From NCBI RefSeq assembly GCF_014651375.1, contig NZ_BMWT01000001.1:918501-982500 (forward strand): a stretch of 64,000 nucleotides of DNA, in the 5' to 3' direction. Position 1 is the stretch's first letter, and each line of letters begins with the position of its first letter. The position numbers and the translations under genes are program-made. The notes beneath the pieces are model-generated. The model did not search any database. It was not told where the DNA came from and worked only from the letters and a program-made list of their open reading frames with translations. Positions 32,288 to 41,816 of the stretch are shown here, piece after piece. The DNA comes from Tateyamaria omphalii (GTDB lineage: Bacteria; Pseudomonadota; Alphaproteobacteria; Rhodobacterales; Rhodobacteraceae).

Positions 32288-34684
32288 ATGAAATTCACGC
32301 TCAGCTGGCTCAAGCAGCACCTCGACACCGCCGCTTCGGTGGACGAGATCACCTATGCGCTGACCGACCTTGGACTGGAAGTCGAAGGGGTCGAGGATCG
32401 CGGGGCAAAGCTGGCCGACTTTACCATCGGCAAGGTGCTGAGCGCCGAAAAACATCCCGACGCCGACCGCTTGCGCGTCTGCCAAGTGGCGACGGATGAG
32501 GGCGAGAAACAGATCATCTGCGGCGCCCCCAATGCACGCGAGGGGATCACGGTCGTCGTGGCCAAACCGGGCGTCTATGTCCCCGGTATCGACACCACCA
32601 TTGGCGTGGGCAAAATCCGCGGGATCGAGAGCTTCGGCATGATGGCCTCCGAACGCGAGATGGAGCTGTCGGACGAGCATGACGGCATCATCGAACTGCC
32701 CTCGGGCGAGGTGGGCGACCGTTTTGTCGACTGGCTGGACGAGAACGACCCGGCCAAGGTCGACCCGGTGATCGAGATCGCTATCACCCCCAACCGCCCC
32801 GACGCGCTGGGCGTGCGCGGCATCGCCCGCGATCTGGCCGCCCGTGGTCTGGGCACGATGCGTCCAAACCCGGTGCCCGAGGTCGAGGGAGCGTTTGTCT
32901 CCGACATCACGGTCAGCATTGATGACGACACGCTGGACGGCTGCCCCGCCTTCTTCGGGCGGCTGATCCGGGGCGTTCAGAACGGACCAAGCCCGCAATG
33001 GCTGCAGGACCGCCTGCGTGCTATCGGCCTACGCCCGATCTCGTTCCTTGTCGATGTCACCAACTATTTCACCTACGATCTGAACCGCCCCTTGCACGTC
33101 TTTGATGCCGACAAGGTCGCGGGCAATCTGCGGGTACACCGTGCCAAGGGTGGTGAAGAGATCGCGGCGCTTGACGAAAAGACCTACACGTTCCAGCCCG
33201 GCCAGATGATCATCTCGGACGACAACGGCCCGGAAAGCATCGCCGGTATCATGGGCGGGGCGGAAACCGGCTGCACCGAAGAGACGGTGAATGTCTTTGT
33301 CGAAAGCGCCTACTGGGACCCAATCCAGATTGCCTATGCGGGCCGCGCGCTCAAGATCAACTCGGATGCACGCTACCGCTTTGAACGTGGGGTCGATCCG
33401 GCCTTCACCCCCGTTGGATTGGATCATGCCTGTGCCATGATCCTCGAACATGCGGGCGGAACCGTCTCCAGCATGATCAGCGCTGGAGCCGTGCCAGACA
33501 CGCGCCGCGCCTACAGGCTGGATGCCGCGCGGGTGCAAAGCCTGGTGGGCATGGACATCCACGAAAGTGAACAGCGCCAGACGCTGACCGCGCTTGGATT
33601 CAAGCTCGAAGGGGACATGGCCCACGTGCCCAGCTGGCGCCCCGACGTGATGGGCGAGGCTGATCTGGTCGAAGAAGTGGCACGGGTCGCGTCGCTGACC
33701 AAGTTGCAGGGCAAACCCTTGCCAAGGTTGACACCCGGTGTGCCGAAGCCAGTGATGACACCCATCCAGCGCCGCGAACAGATCGCGCGCCGGACGGCGG
33801 CAGCACTCGGCTACAACGAATGCGTGACCTACAGCTTCATTGATCAGGCCTCGGCCAAGCTGTTCGGCGGCGGCGATGATGCGACGATGCTGGAAAACCC
33901 GATCTCCAGCGACATGAGCCATATGCGCCCCGCGCTGCTGCCCGGTCTGTTGCAGGCAGCGGCGCGCAACCAGGCGCGCGGCTTTGCCGATCTGGCCCTA
34001 TTCGAAGTGGGTCCTGCCTTCCACGGTGGTGAGCCGGGGGAACAGCATTTGCTGGTTTCGGGTCTGCTGGTCGGGCGGACCGGCCCCAAGGACGTGCACG
34101 GCGCATCCCGCCCTGTTGATGTCTATGACGTCAAGGCGGATGCCGAGGCAATCCTGTCAGCCATCGGCACGCCGGCCAAGGTGCAGATTCTGCGCGGCGC
34201 GCAGGATTGGTGGCACCCGGGGCGTCACGGCAAGATCTGCCTTGGTCCCAAGAAGGTGCTTGGCGTCTTCGGCGAACTGCACCCACGCGTGCTGGAAGCG
34301 ATGGATGTGAAAGGGCCTGCCATGGCCTTTACCCTCTGGCCCGCCGAGGTGCCTTTGCCGCGCAAGGCGGGCGCCAATAAGGGTGCGCTGGACATTAGCG
34401 ATCTTCAGGCGGTGGAGCGTGACTTTGCCTTTGTCGTCGATGCCGAGGTCGAAGGGCTGACGCTGGTCAACGCGGCCATGGGTGCGGATAAGACGCTGAT
34501 CGAAGATGTGCGCATCTTTGACGAGTTCATCGGTGGCTCCTTGGGCGAGGGCAAGAAGTCCCTTGCCCTGACCGTGCGCCTGCAACCGAAGGATGCGACG
34601 CTGAAGGACGCTGATATCGAAGCGGTGGCGCAGAAAGTGGTCGACAAGGTCACCAAGGCGACAGGCGGCAGCTTGCGCGGATAG
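32288..34684 (+). CDS. pheT: Phenylalanyl-tRNA synthetase beta subunit
   Basis: A 798-residue subunit starting MKFTLSWLKQHLDT. Domains in order: N-terminal and tRNA-binding OB fold (about 40-150, with GKVLSAEKHPDADRLRVCQV), B3/B4 editing region (about 210-380), B5 (about 400-475), a catalytic-like core, and the C-terminal ferredoxin-fold anticodon-binding domain (about 700-798). It pairs with PheS. The hairpin repeats just upstream suggest its own promoter or processing rather than simple co-transcription with pheS. Confidence 0.97.
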   Translation: MKFTLSWLKQHLDTAASVDEITYALTDLGLEVEGVEDRGAKLADFTIGKVLSAEKHPDADRLRVCQVATDEGEKQIICGAPNAREGITVVVAKPGVYVPGIDTTIGVGKIRGIESFGMMASEREMELSDEHDGIIELPSGEVGDRFVDWLDENDPAKVDPVIEIAITPNRPDALGVRGIARDLAARGLGTMRPNPVPEVEGAFVSDITVSIDDDTLDGCPAFFGRLIRGVQNGPSPQWLQDRLRAIGLRPISFLVDVTNYFTYDLNRPLHVFDADKVAGNLRVHRAKGGEEIAALDEKTYTFQPGQMIISDDNGPESIAGIMGGAETGCTEETVNVFVESAYWDPIQIAYAGRALKINSDARYRFERGVDPAFTPVGLDHACAMILEHAGGTVSSMISAGAVPDTRRAYRLDAARVQSLVGMDIHESEQRQTLTALGFKLEGDMAHVPSWRPDVMGEADLVEEVARVASLTKLQGKPLPRLTPGVPKPVMTPIQRREQIARRTAAALGYNECVTYSFIDQASAKLFGGGDDATMLENPISSDMSHMRPALLPGLLQAAARNQARGFADLALFEVGPAFHGGEPGEQHLLVSGLLVGRTGPKDVHGASRPVDVYDVKADAEAILSAIGTPAKVQILRGAQDWWHPGRHGKICLGPKKVLGVFGELHPRVLEAMDVKGPAMAFTLWPAEVPLPRKAGANKGALDISDLQAVERDFAFVVDAEVEGLTLVNAAMGADKTLIEDVRIFDEFIGGSLGEGKKSLALTVRLQPKDATLKDADIEAVAQKVVDKVTKATGGSLRG

Positions 34685-34692
34685 GTTCGGCG

Positions 34693-34739
34693 TTGGGGGC
34701 CAGCCCCCAAGCCCCCGAAGTTTATCCGGCAAGATGAAG
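34693..34739. repeat. Dispersed TTGGGGG-N4-CCCCCAA repeat after pheT
   Basis: TTGGGGG pairs with CCCCCAA across CCAG (34693-34710), and a tail GCCCCCGAAGTTTATCC follows. A homologous 45-base copy lies at 38604, with partial copies at 48904-48963 and 49095-49116. It sits between converging genes and could serve as a two-way terminator. Confidence 0.65.
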
Positions 34740-34746
34740 GCGTGGG

Positions 34747-35628
34747 TCAGGTCTCGCTCAACATCTCTGCGAGCAGATCAAACACCAGGCGAATGCGTTT
34801 GCTTGTGTGCAGCTCGCGGTGGGTGACCAGCCACACCGGAAAGCTGAGGTCGGTGACGCCGTCCAGCAAACGGACGGCATCATCAAACTGGTCGCCGATG
34901 TGATCTGACATGGGAAAAATGCCAAAGCCTTTGCGCAACAGCTCCCATGTGGTGATCCCGCTGGTGGACCCGGTGCGCAGATGTGGGCGGCTTACGGGGA
35001 TACCGTACTTGCCCATAGCCGCGACAAATGCGTCATCATCGGCCATGCTGATGAAGTCATGGTTTTTCAGATCATCAATCGTTTCGGGCATGCCGCGCGC
35101 CGCCACATAAGACTTCGAAGCATAAAGATGGGCCGATGAGTCGCCGATCTTGCGGGCAATCAGGTCGGGCTCTGTTGGCCGCACATGACGGATCGCAATG
35201 TCCGCCTCGCGTTTCAGGATGTCGCGGATGTCGTTGGCGGCAATCACGTCAACGCGTAGGCGGGGCGCAAGGTCGTGCAATTTCAGCAGGGTGTCGGGCA
35301 GGACATATGCACTCATCATGTCAGAGGCTGTTACGCGGATCGTGCCTTCCAACCCTTGGGTTCTGCCTTGTGCAATGACTGCGATGCGGGTGGCGGCATC
35401 TCCCATCTTGCGGGCTTCAACCAGCAGGTCGCGGCCCGCATCCGTTAGCGTCATTGCGCGGGATGTGCGCTCGAACAGGGCAAGCTGCAACTCGTCCTCC
35501 AACGCGCTGACTTGTCGCCCGACCGTGGGCTGCGTCAAGCCAAGTTGCCGTGCCGCTGCGGAAAGTGAGCCAGTCTCGGCGGTTGCCAGAAATGCGCGCA
35601 GATGCGCCCAATCAAATCCTTGATCCAT
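34747..35628 (-). CDS. LysR-family transcriptional regulator
   Basis: This regulator of 293 residues has the N-terminal HTH (about 8-65, with TGSLSAAARQLGLTQPTVGRQVSALEDEL) and a periplasmic-binding-like effector domain. It resembles the LysR branch that acts on neighbouring oxidoreductases. It is divergent from the methyltransferase gene across 82 bases. Confidence 0.88.
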   Translation of the reverse strand: MDQGFDWAHLRAFLATAETGSLSAAARQLGLTQPTVGRQVSALEDELQLALFERTSRAMTLTDAGRDLLVEARKMGDAATRIAVIAQGRTQGLEGTIRVTASDMMSAYVLPDTLLKLHDLAPRLRVDVIAANDIRDILKREADIAIRHVRPTEPDLIARKIGDSSAHLYASKSYVAARGMPETIDDLKNHDFISMADDDAFVAAMGKYGIPVSRPHLRTGSTSGITTWELLRKGFGIFPMSDHIGDQFDDAVRLLDGVTDLSFPVWLVTHRELHTSKRIRLVFDLLAEMLSET

Positions 35629-35710
35629 GCAAATTCGTATACATCCCTTGCAGAATTCGTCAATTTATTGACCCGGCGGACACCCGTATATGCAGCTGTG
35701 AAGGAGATCT

Positions 35711-36343
35711 ATGATGAAGCCGAATGCACAGTTCTGGGACAAGGTGGCCCTGAAATACGCCGCGCAACCCATCAGCAACCCGGATGCCTATGAGCAGACG
35801 CTCGATCGGGTTGTGTCTTACCTCAAGCCAACGGACCGGGTGCTGGAACTGGGCTGCGGGACGGGCAGCACGGCACTTAAACTGGCGCCGCATACCGGGT
35901 CGATCCTCGCCACTGACTTCTCCGAAGGCATGATTGCGCAGGCGGAGGCGAAGATGGGTGTGGACAACGTCCGCTTTCTGCAGGCCGATACGTTCAGCCC
36001 GTTGCTTGAAGATGGATCGTTCGATGTGGTCATGGGATTCAACCTGTACCACCTGGTGGAGCGCATTGACGAGGCGATGGCGCGCGTGCACGACCTGTTG
36101 GTTCCGGGTGGAGTGTTCATCTCGAAAACACCCTGCATTGGCGAGCGATCGCTCGGGTTGAAGTTCGGGCTTTTGAAACGGCTCATTCCGCTGATGCAGC
36201 TTGTTGGCAAAGCACCATTTGTCCGGTTCGAAACCATCGCGGGCCTTGAAGCGCGAATTGCCAACGCAGGGTTTGAAATCATCGAGACAGGAAACTATCC
36301 GCTGCGGCCGCCCAATCATTTCGTTGTGGCCCGCCGCCTTTGA
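35711..36343 (+). CDS. Class I SAM-dependent methyltransferase
   Basis: A 210-residue enzyme. SAM motif I is VLELGCGTGSTALKL (about 44-58), motif II ILATDFSEGM, and a later FDVVMGFNLYHLV. The UbiE-like fold suggests a small-molecule substrate that cannot be named. AAGGAG lies 10 bases before the ATG. It is divergent from the LysR gene and precedes ytoQ. Confidence 0.85.
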   Translation: MMKPNAQFWDKVALKYAAQPISNPDAYEQTLDRVVSYLKPTDRVLELGCGTGSTALKLAPHTGSILATDFSEGMIAQAEAKMGVDNVRFLQADTFSPLLEDGSFDVVMGFNLYHLVERIDEAMARVHDLLVPGGVFISKTPCIGERSLGLKFGLLKRLIPLMQLVGKAPFVRFETIAGLEARIANAGFEIIETGNYPLRPPNHFVVARRL

Positions 36344-36404
36344 CCCTTGTTTTTGGCTGTGTCAAACGCAGGTTAGATGCAGCTGGCAACAAAGGAGCGC
36401 CGCG

Positions 36405-36851
36405 ATGTTGAACGTATACCTGTCCGGGGAAATTCATACTGATTGGCGCGAGCAGATCGTGGAGGGCGCGCAGGGGCTTGATGTGACCTTTTCCGGGCCG
36501 GTGACGGACCATGCGACCAGCGATGATTGTGGCGTTGCTATCCTTGGAGCCGAGGACAGGAAGTATTGGCATGATCACAAGGGGGCGATGGTGAATGCCA
36601 TCCGCACCCGCAAGGGGATTGCAGATGCAGACGTTGTCGTTGTGCGCTTTGGCGATCAGTACAAGCAATGGAACGCGGCTTTTGATGCTGGCTATGCGGC
36701 TGCGTTGGACAAATCCCTGATCATCCTGCATGGGCCTGACCACGCCCATGCCTTGAAAGAGGTCGATGCGGCGGCCCTGGCCGTGGCCGAAGAGCCGGGC
36801 CAGGTGGTGGATATCCTGCGCTACGTGCTGACGGGATCCTTGCCCGGATAA
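36405..36851 (+). CDS. YtoQ-family protein
   Basis: This 148-residue protein begins MLNVYLSGEIHTDWREQI and holds TDHATSDDCGVAILG, DADVVVVRFGDQYKQWNAAFDAGYAAALDKSLIILH and VDILRYVLTG. These motifs mark the YtoQ family, which has a nucleoside-deoxyribosyltransferase-like fold and unknown activity. AAAGGAG precedes the ATG. It stands between a methyltransferase and a GMC oxidoreductase on the same strand. Confidence 0.87.
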   Translation: MLNVYLSGEIHTDWREQIVEGAQGLDVTFSGPVTDHATSDDCGVAILGAEDRKYWHDHKGAMVNAIRTRKGIADADVVVVRFGDQYKQWNAAFDAGYAAALDKSLIILHGPDHAHALKEVDAAALAVAEEPGQVVDILRYVLTGSLPG

Positions 36852-36967
36852 GTCGACGCGTGGCTCTGTTCCGGGCTTTTGGCCCGAAAGGCGCCCACCC
36901 GCCGACCCTTGGTCACGCTTGTCATGCTGCTGGTGCGCTCTTAGCCTTTTGTGAGGGAGGAGCACAG

Positions 36968-38572
36968 ATGAAGTTCGACTACGTGATCGTTGGAGGTGGG
37001 TCCGCCGGATGCGTGATGGCGTCCCGGCTGAGCGAAGACCCTGCCGTGTCGGTGTGCCTGATCGAAGCGGGTGGGACCGGGCGCGACATTTTTGTCCGTG
37101 CGCCTGCACTGGTGGCTGGCATGATCTCTGGTCGTCCCAAGATCAATAACTGGGCCTTTCATACGGAACCGCAACCTGAATTGAACGGTCGACGTGGGTT
37201 TCAGCCGCGTGGCCGAACTCTGGGCGGGTCAAGTGCCATCAATGCGATGCTCTATGTGCGCGGACATCAGCGGGACTATGATGAATGGGCTGATTTGGGG
37301 GCTGAAGGCTGGGATTGGGACAGCGTCCTGCCCTATTTCAAGCGGTCCGAAGGCAATGCGCGCGGTGCCGACGATTTGCATGGGGGCGATGGCCCTTTGC
37401 AGGTGTCAGAGCAGTCCGAACCGCGTCGGATCACACATGCCTTTATCGAGGCCGGCGCACAGCAACAGTTGCGTGTAACAGAAGACTTCAACGATGCAGA
37501 ACAGGCCGGTGTGGGCCTGTACCAGGTCACGCAGCGCCATTCCGGCCCCGCCAAGGGTGAGCGGTGTTCGGCGGCAGCTGCCTATTTACCAGATCAGGTG
37601 CTGGCACGGCCAAATCTGACGGTGCTGACCCGTGCCATGGCGCAGAGGGTGGAGATGGAGGGCACGCGTGCTGTAGGTGTCCGGATCAGGCATCAGGGCA
37701 AGATCAAGCTGGTGGAGGCGGGGCGCGAGGTGGTTCTGTGTGGCGGTGCATTTGGGTCGCCCCAGTTGCTGCTTCTGTCGGGGATTGGTCCGCGCGATGA
37801 ATTGGTTGCCCACGGGATTGAACCCGTGCACGAATTGCCCGGGGTAGGACAGAACCTGCAGGATCATCTGGATTACATCCTGAGCTATCATTCAAAGCGC
37901 GACGACGTTGTGGGGCTGGGCCCCAAGGGGCTGATGGCGCTGGCCAAGGCGGGGTTGCAGTGGCGCAAGGATGGTTCCGGCATGTTCGCCTCACCTTTCG
38001 CGGAAGGGGGGGCATTCCTGCGCTCCGATCCGTCGGTCGACCGCCCTGACCTGCAGCTGCACTTTGTTGTGGGCATTGTGGATCAGCATATGCGGAAGAT
38101 TCATGTGAAGTTTGGCTATTCCTGCCATGTCTGTGTGCTGCGTCCGCACAGTCGTGGTCATATCGGCCTGCAGTCTGCTGACCCGTCTGCACCGCCGCGG
38201 ATTGATCCCGCGTATCTGACTGATCAGCGCGATCTCGACCTGATGATGAAGGGCGCGCGCCAGATGGAGGCTATTCTGACCGCGCCGCCGTTGGAGCCAT
38301 GGCGTGGAAAGCAACTCTATCCCCATGATGGCAGCGACGCAGGGTTGGAGGCTGATATCCGTGCGCGCGCCGATACGATCTATCACCCGGTAGGCACTTG
38401 CCGGATGGGGCGGGATGAGATGGCGGTGACCGATCCTGCGGGTCTTGTGCATGGGGTTGAGGGACTGCGGGTTGTCGATGCTTCGCTCATGCCGCGTTTG
38501 ATTGGCGGGAACACGAATGGCCCCACCATCATGATGGCTGAAAAGATCAGCGCCGGGATGCGTTTAGCCTGA
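36968..38572 (+). CDS. GMC-family FAD oxidoreductase (choline/alcohol dehydrogenase-like)
   Basis: A 534-residue flavoprotein: FAD-binding [16 protein letters not shown] at the N-terminus, [18 protein letters not shown], a [15 protein letters not shown] signature, and the catalytic pair in [10 protein letters not shown] (His) and [14 protein letters not shown] (Asn). GMC enzymes oxidise alcohols; choline is one option, but no betaine genes adjoin, so the substrate is open. GGAGGAGC precedes the ATG. Confidence 0.9.
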   Translation: MKFDYVIVGGGSAGCVMASRLSEDPAVSVCLIEAGGTGRDIFVRAPALVAGMISGRPKINNWAFHTEPQPELNGRRGFQPRGRTLGGSSAINAMLYVRGHQRDYDEWADLGAEGWDWDSVLPYFKRSEGNARGADDLHGGDGPLQVSEQSEPRRITHAFIEAGAQQQLRVTEDFNDAEQAGVGLYQVTQRHSGPAKGERCSAAAAYLPDQVLARPNLTVLTRAMAQRVEMEGTRAVGVRIRHQGKIKLVEAGREVVLCGGAFGSPQLLLLSGIGPRDELVAHGIEPVHELPGVGQNLQDHLDYILSYHSKRDDVVGLGPKGLMALAKAGLQWRKDGSGMFASPFAEGGAFLRSDPSVDRPDLQLHFVVGIVDQHMRKIHVKFGYSCHVCVLRPHSRGHIGLQSADPSAPPRIDPAYLTDQRDLDLMMKGARQMEAILTAPPLEPWRGKQLYPHDGSDAGLEADIRARADTIYHPVGTCRMGRDEMAVTDPAGLVHGVEGLRVVDASLMPRLIGGNTNGPTIMMAEKISAGMRLA

Positions 38573-38603
38573 TCCAACGGGCGCTGCGCGACACCTTCCG
38601 TGA

Positions 38604-38648
38604 TTGGGGGTCAGCCCCCAAACCCCCGAGGTATTTTCAGCCAGAAGA
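38604..38648. repeat. Dispersed TTGGGGG-N4-CCCCCAA repeat after the GMC gene
   Basis: The hairpin TTGGGGG/CCCCCAA (38604-38621) plus the tail ACCCCCGAGGTATTTTCAG matches the repeat at 34693 along about 45 bases. It again lies between two converging genes. Confidence 0.7.
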
Positions 38649-38653
38649 AGGGA

Positions 38654-39352
38654 TCAGGGGCGGGGTGGAATGTTCTTGGCCTTGTCCACAGCGGGGCGCG
38701 CCATGAACCGGTCGAGGTAGGCCACAAGGTTCTTGTGGTCGTCCCAGCCGACACGTTCCTTGGTTTCGTAGAAGTTCAGGGCGTTCAGCCAGGGCGCGAT
38801 TGCGATATCTGCGATTGAGTATTGGCCGGTGATCCAGTCCTTGCCCTCAAGTTCCCTATCGAGCACGCCAAGTAGGCGCCTGCTTTCGTCGACATATCGC
38901 TGTTGCGGGCGCTTGTCTTCCCATGCGCTGCCTGCGAATTTCACGAAAAAGCCCATCTGCCCCAGCATTGGGCCAAGCCCGCCCATCTGAAACATCAGCC
39001 ACTGGATTGTTTTGGCTTTGTCGCTGGCGGTTTCTCCGATCAGTTTGCCGGTTTTTTCGGCCAAGTAGATCAGGATCGCACCGGATTCGAAAAGGCCAAT
39101 GGGCGTCCCATCGGGGCCGTTCGGGTCGATGATGGTCGGGATCTTGTTGTTGGGGTTCAGCGACAGGAATTCGGGGCTTTTGACGTCTGCATCCGCCAGG
39201 GTGACCAGATGCGCCTCATAAGGGATGTCCATCTCTTCCAAGGCGATGGAAACCTTTATCCCGTTGGGCGTCGGAAAGGAAAACAGTTGCAGGATTGACG
39301 GATCCCGGGGGGTCCATTTCTGCGTGATGGGAAAGGCGCTGAGATCAGCCAT
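38654..39352 (-). CDS. Glutathione S-transferase family protein (YfcG/Ure2-like)
   Basis: A 232-residue protein starting MADLSAFPITQKWTPRD. The N-terminal thioredoxin fold (about 20-105) has LFSFPTPNGIKVSIALEEM and the glutathione site LFESGAILIYLAEKTG; the C-terminal helical domain has ITGQYSIADIAIAPWL. The pattern NPNNKIPTIID and an Asn/Thr-containing start fit the YfcG type, which acts as a disulfide-bond reductase with glutathione. It converges with the GMC gene. Confidence 0.87.
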   Translation of the reverse strand: MADLSAFPITQKWTPRDPSILQLFSFPTPNGIKVSIALEEMDIPYEAHLVTLADADVKSPEFLSLNPNNKIPTIIDPNGPDGTPIGLFESGAILIYLAEKTGKLIGETASDKAKTIQWLMFQMGGLGPMLGQMGFFVKFAGSAWEDKRPQQRYVDESRRLLGVLDRELEGKDWITGQYSIADIAIAPWLNALNFYETKERVGWDDHKNLVAYLDRFMARPAVDKAKNIPPRP

Positions 39353-39498
39353 GGGTCGTCTCCTTGAAATGATGGGTCCCAGATAGGCGAAATTCCCCCC
39401 CAAAATAGTCTTTGTGATGTGAGAAGATGTGTTAACCAGTGTTTGCACGCGCACATCAAAACAAAATAGAGCGTGCGGAAGCCAACAAGGGACTAAAT

Positions 39499-39933
39499 AT
39501 GCTAAACGAATTCAAAGATTTCATTGCCAAGGGCAATGTTATGGATATGGCTGTCGGGATCATCATCGGTGCCGCCTTTACCGCGATCGTGACGTCGCTG
39601 GTGGGTGACCTGATCAACCCGATCATCGGTCTGTTCACCGGCGGGCTGGATTTCACCAACAACTATGCCGTTCTGGCAGGTGATGTGGCAGAGGGCTCAT
39701 CGCTGGAAGCCGCCCGCGAAGCCGGGGCAGCGGTTTTTGCCTATGGCGCGTTCCTGATGGCTGTCATTAACTTCCTGATCATCGCCTTCGTGGTGTTCAT
39801 GCTGGTGCGCTATGTGAACAAAGTCAAAGCGGCCGCAGAAAAACCGGAAGAAGCTGCGGAGGAAGCCCCGGCAGGCCCGTCCGAACTGGATGTGCTGCTT
39901 GAGATTCGCGACGCCTTGGCCAAACAGGGCTGA
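39499..39933 (+). CDS. mscL: Large-conductance mechanosensitive channel MscL
   Basis: This channel protein of 144 residues starts [20 protein letters not shown]. It has two membrane helices (about 14-45 and 80-108), the first carrying [16 protein letters not shown], the pore-lining helix of MscL, and ends in a charged cytoplasmic helix. It opens under high membrane tension during osmotic downshock. A bidirectional terminator separates it from ald. Confidence 0.96.
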   Translation: MLNEFKDFIAKGNVMDMAVGIIIGAAFTAIVTSLVGDLINPIIGLFTGGLDFTNNYAVLAGDVAEGSSLEAAREAGAAVFAYGAFLMAVINFLIIAFVVFMLVRYVNKVKAAAEKPEEAAEEAPAGPSELDVLLEIRDALAKQG

Positions 39934-39954
39934 GCCCGGAAACAAGATGAAACA

Positions 39955-39988
39955 TGGCCGCCGGGTGTCACCCGCGCGGCCACTTTTT
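39955..39988 (+). terminator. Terminator between mscL and ald
   Basis: TGGCCGC/GCGGCCA plus the inner CGGGTG/CACCCG form a nearly continuous 13-bp stem, followed by five T residues (39984-39988) on the plus strand. It can also fold on the minus strand, ending both converging genes. Confidence 0.85.
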
Positions 39989-41103
39989 CATTTGAGGACG
40001 AGGTTTGGTGAAACCACGTCGATACCCAATGCCTTGCCAACCGCGTAGTAGGTCAGCTTGCCTGCATGCACGTTGAGACCAGCCATCAGGTGTGGGTCAT
40101 CGGTGCATGCCTGGCGCCATCCTTTGTTGGCCAAGGCGAGCATGAACGGCATCGTTGCGTTGCCAAGCGCGATGGTTGATGTGCGTGCGACAGCGCCGGG
40201 CATGTTTGCAACACAGTAATGCATGATCCCGTCAACGTCGTAGATCGGATCATCGTGCGTGGTCGCGCGGGATGTTTCAAAACACCCACCCTGGTCAATG
40301 GCCACGTCGACGATTGCGGCACTCGGTTTCATTGTCGACAACTGATCACGTGTCACCAGCTTGGGTGCGGCTGCACCGGGGATAAGGACGGCTCCGACAA
40401 CCATGTCTGCCTCGGCCACCAACTCAGCTGTATTTCCCGCGCTGGCGTAGCTTGTTTTGAACAAGCCTGAAAACACATCGTCGAGATAGCGCATACGGGG
40501 CAGGGACCGGTCCAAGACCGTCACGTCCGCGCCCATACCGGCAGCAACGCGCGCTGCGTGAGTGCCAACAACGCCGCCGCCGATGACGACAACCTTGGCG
40601 GGTCCTACACCAGGCACGCCGCCCATCAATACGCCGCGGCCACCATTGGCCTTTTGCAGCGTCCATGCGCCAACTTGCGGGGCCAGACGGCCCGCCACCT
40701 CGGACATGGGGGCAAGCAATGGCAGGCCGCCAGCGGGGTCCGTCACTGTTTCATAGGCGATCGCCGTGCAACCGGATTCGAGCAAGTCATGGGTTTGCTC
40801 GGGATCGGGGGCCAAATGCAGGTATGTGAACAGAAGCTGCCCTCCGCGTAGCATCTTGCGTTCGACCGCTTGGGGTTCCTTTACCTTCACGATCATGTCT
40901 GCAATGGCAAAGACCTCCTCCGCCGTGTCCAATACCTGCGCGCCTGCTGCGATATAGTCAGTGTCTTCGAACCCGGCACCTTTCCCGGCACCAGCCTGCA
41001 CGCTGACGGTATGGCCATTGGCTACAGCCTCGCGCGCAGCATTTGGGGTCAGGCCAACGCGGTACTCTTGGGCCTTGATCTCAGTTGGGCATCCGATGTG
41101 CAT
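39988..41103 (-). CDS. ald: Alanine dehydrogenase
   Basis: A 371-residue enzyme beginning [20 protein letters not shown]. The catalytic His lies in [11 protein letters not shown], and the NAD site reads [17 protein letters not shown] (about 170-187). It interconverts L-alanine with pyruvate and ammonia. Its promoter region is shared with the divergent Lrp-type gene, a pairing typical of ald/aldR. Confidence 0.96.
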   Translation of the reverse strand: MHIGCPTEIKAQEYRVGLTPNAAREAVANGHTVSVQAGAGKGAGFEDTDYIAAGAQVLDTAEEVFAIADMIVKVKEPQAVERKMLRGGQLLFTYLHLAPDPEQTHDLLESGCTAIAYETVTDPAGGLPLLAPMSEVAGRLAPQVGAWTLQKANGGRGVLMGGVPGVGPAKVVVIGGGVVGTHAARVAAGMGADVTVLDRSLPRMRYLDDVFSGLFKTSYASAGNTAELVAEADMVVGAVLIPGAAAPKLVTRDQLSTMKPSAAIVDVAIDQGGCFETSRATTHDDPIYDVDGIMHYCVANMPGAVARTSTIALGNATMPFMLALANKGWRQACTDDPHLMAGLNVHAGKLTYYAVGKALGIDVVSPNLVLK

Positions 41104-41238
41104 AACAGTTTACTCCTCCAGTTACGTGTAGAGTCGCGCAATTGGCTTGCAATTGGACACGAGAAATGGATCGTGTTGGTGCGCAAACATCGAAGAACTG
41201 TGCGAACTTATGCTTTTTTGACGAAGGATCCTGCATGT

Positions 41239-41697
41239 ATGGTACTTGACTCAACAGATCGCCGTATCCTGTCTGCGTTGCAAAAACAGGGGCGCATGTC
41301 GAATGCGGACCTGAGTGAAGCGGTGCATTTGTCTCCATCCGCATGTCACCGGCGTGTGCAGCGGCTCGAACAGGCGGGCTACATTCGGGATTATGTTGCC
41401 TTGCTCGATGCACGCAAAATGGGTGTGCCGACAACCGTTTTTGTCGAGATCACGCTGCAGGGTCAGGCCGACGAAGTGCTTGACGCTTTTGAAAAAGCAG
41501 TCGCACGCATCCCGGATGTGCTAGAGTGTCATCTGATGGCAGGTACCGCGGACTACATCCTCAAGGTAGTAGCAGAAGGGACTGAGGACTTCGCACGCAT
41601 CCACCGTCAATATCTCGCGCGCTTACCTGGCGTGGCACAAATGCAGTCAAGTTTTGCACTTAGAACTGTTTTTAAAACAACGGCTTTGCCGGTCTGA
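41239..41697 (+). CDS. aldR: Lrp/AsnC regulator of alanine dehydrogenase
   Basis: This 152-residue regulator starts MVLDSTDRRILSALQKQG, with HTH motif LSEAVHLSPSACHRRVQRLE and a C-terminal AsnC ligand domain (LECHLMAGTADYILKV). It is divergent from ald across 135 AT-rich bases and by analogy activates ald in the presence of alanine. The symbol is assigned by context. Confidence 0.85.
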   Translation: MVLDSTDRRILSALQKQGRMSNADLSEAVHLSPSACHRRVQRLEQAGYIRDYVALLDARKMGVPTTVFVEITLQGQADEVLDAFEKAVARIPDVLECHLMAGTADYILKVVAEGTEDFARIHRQYLARLPGVAQMQSSFALRTVFKTTALPV

Positions 41698-41816
41698 CCT
41701 GCACCGCGACATAGCGCCACTATTTTGGCTGTCGTCATACAGCGGTGATGTTCATCAGGCACGCACACGGAGGGCGCGAATCGCCGCAATCCAACTACTA
41801 TATTTGGGAGTTCACG

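Noticed and set aside
41725-41760. Pho box upstream of phoX (CTGTCGT followed by CAGCGGT)
   Set aside because: The second half does not fit and the first has a mismatch; it also folds as an ordinary small hairpin.
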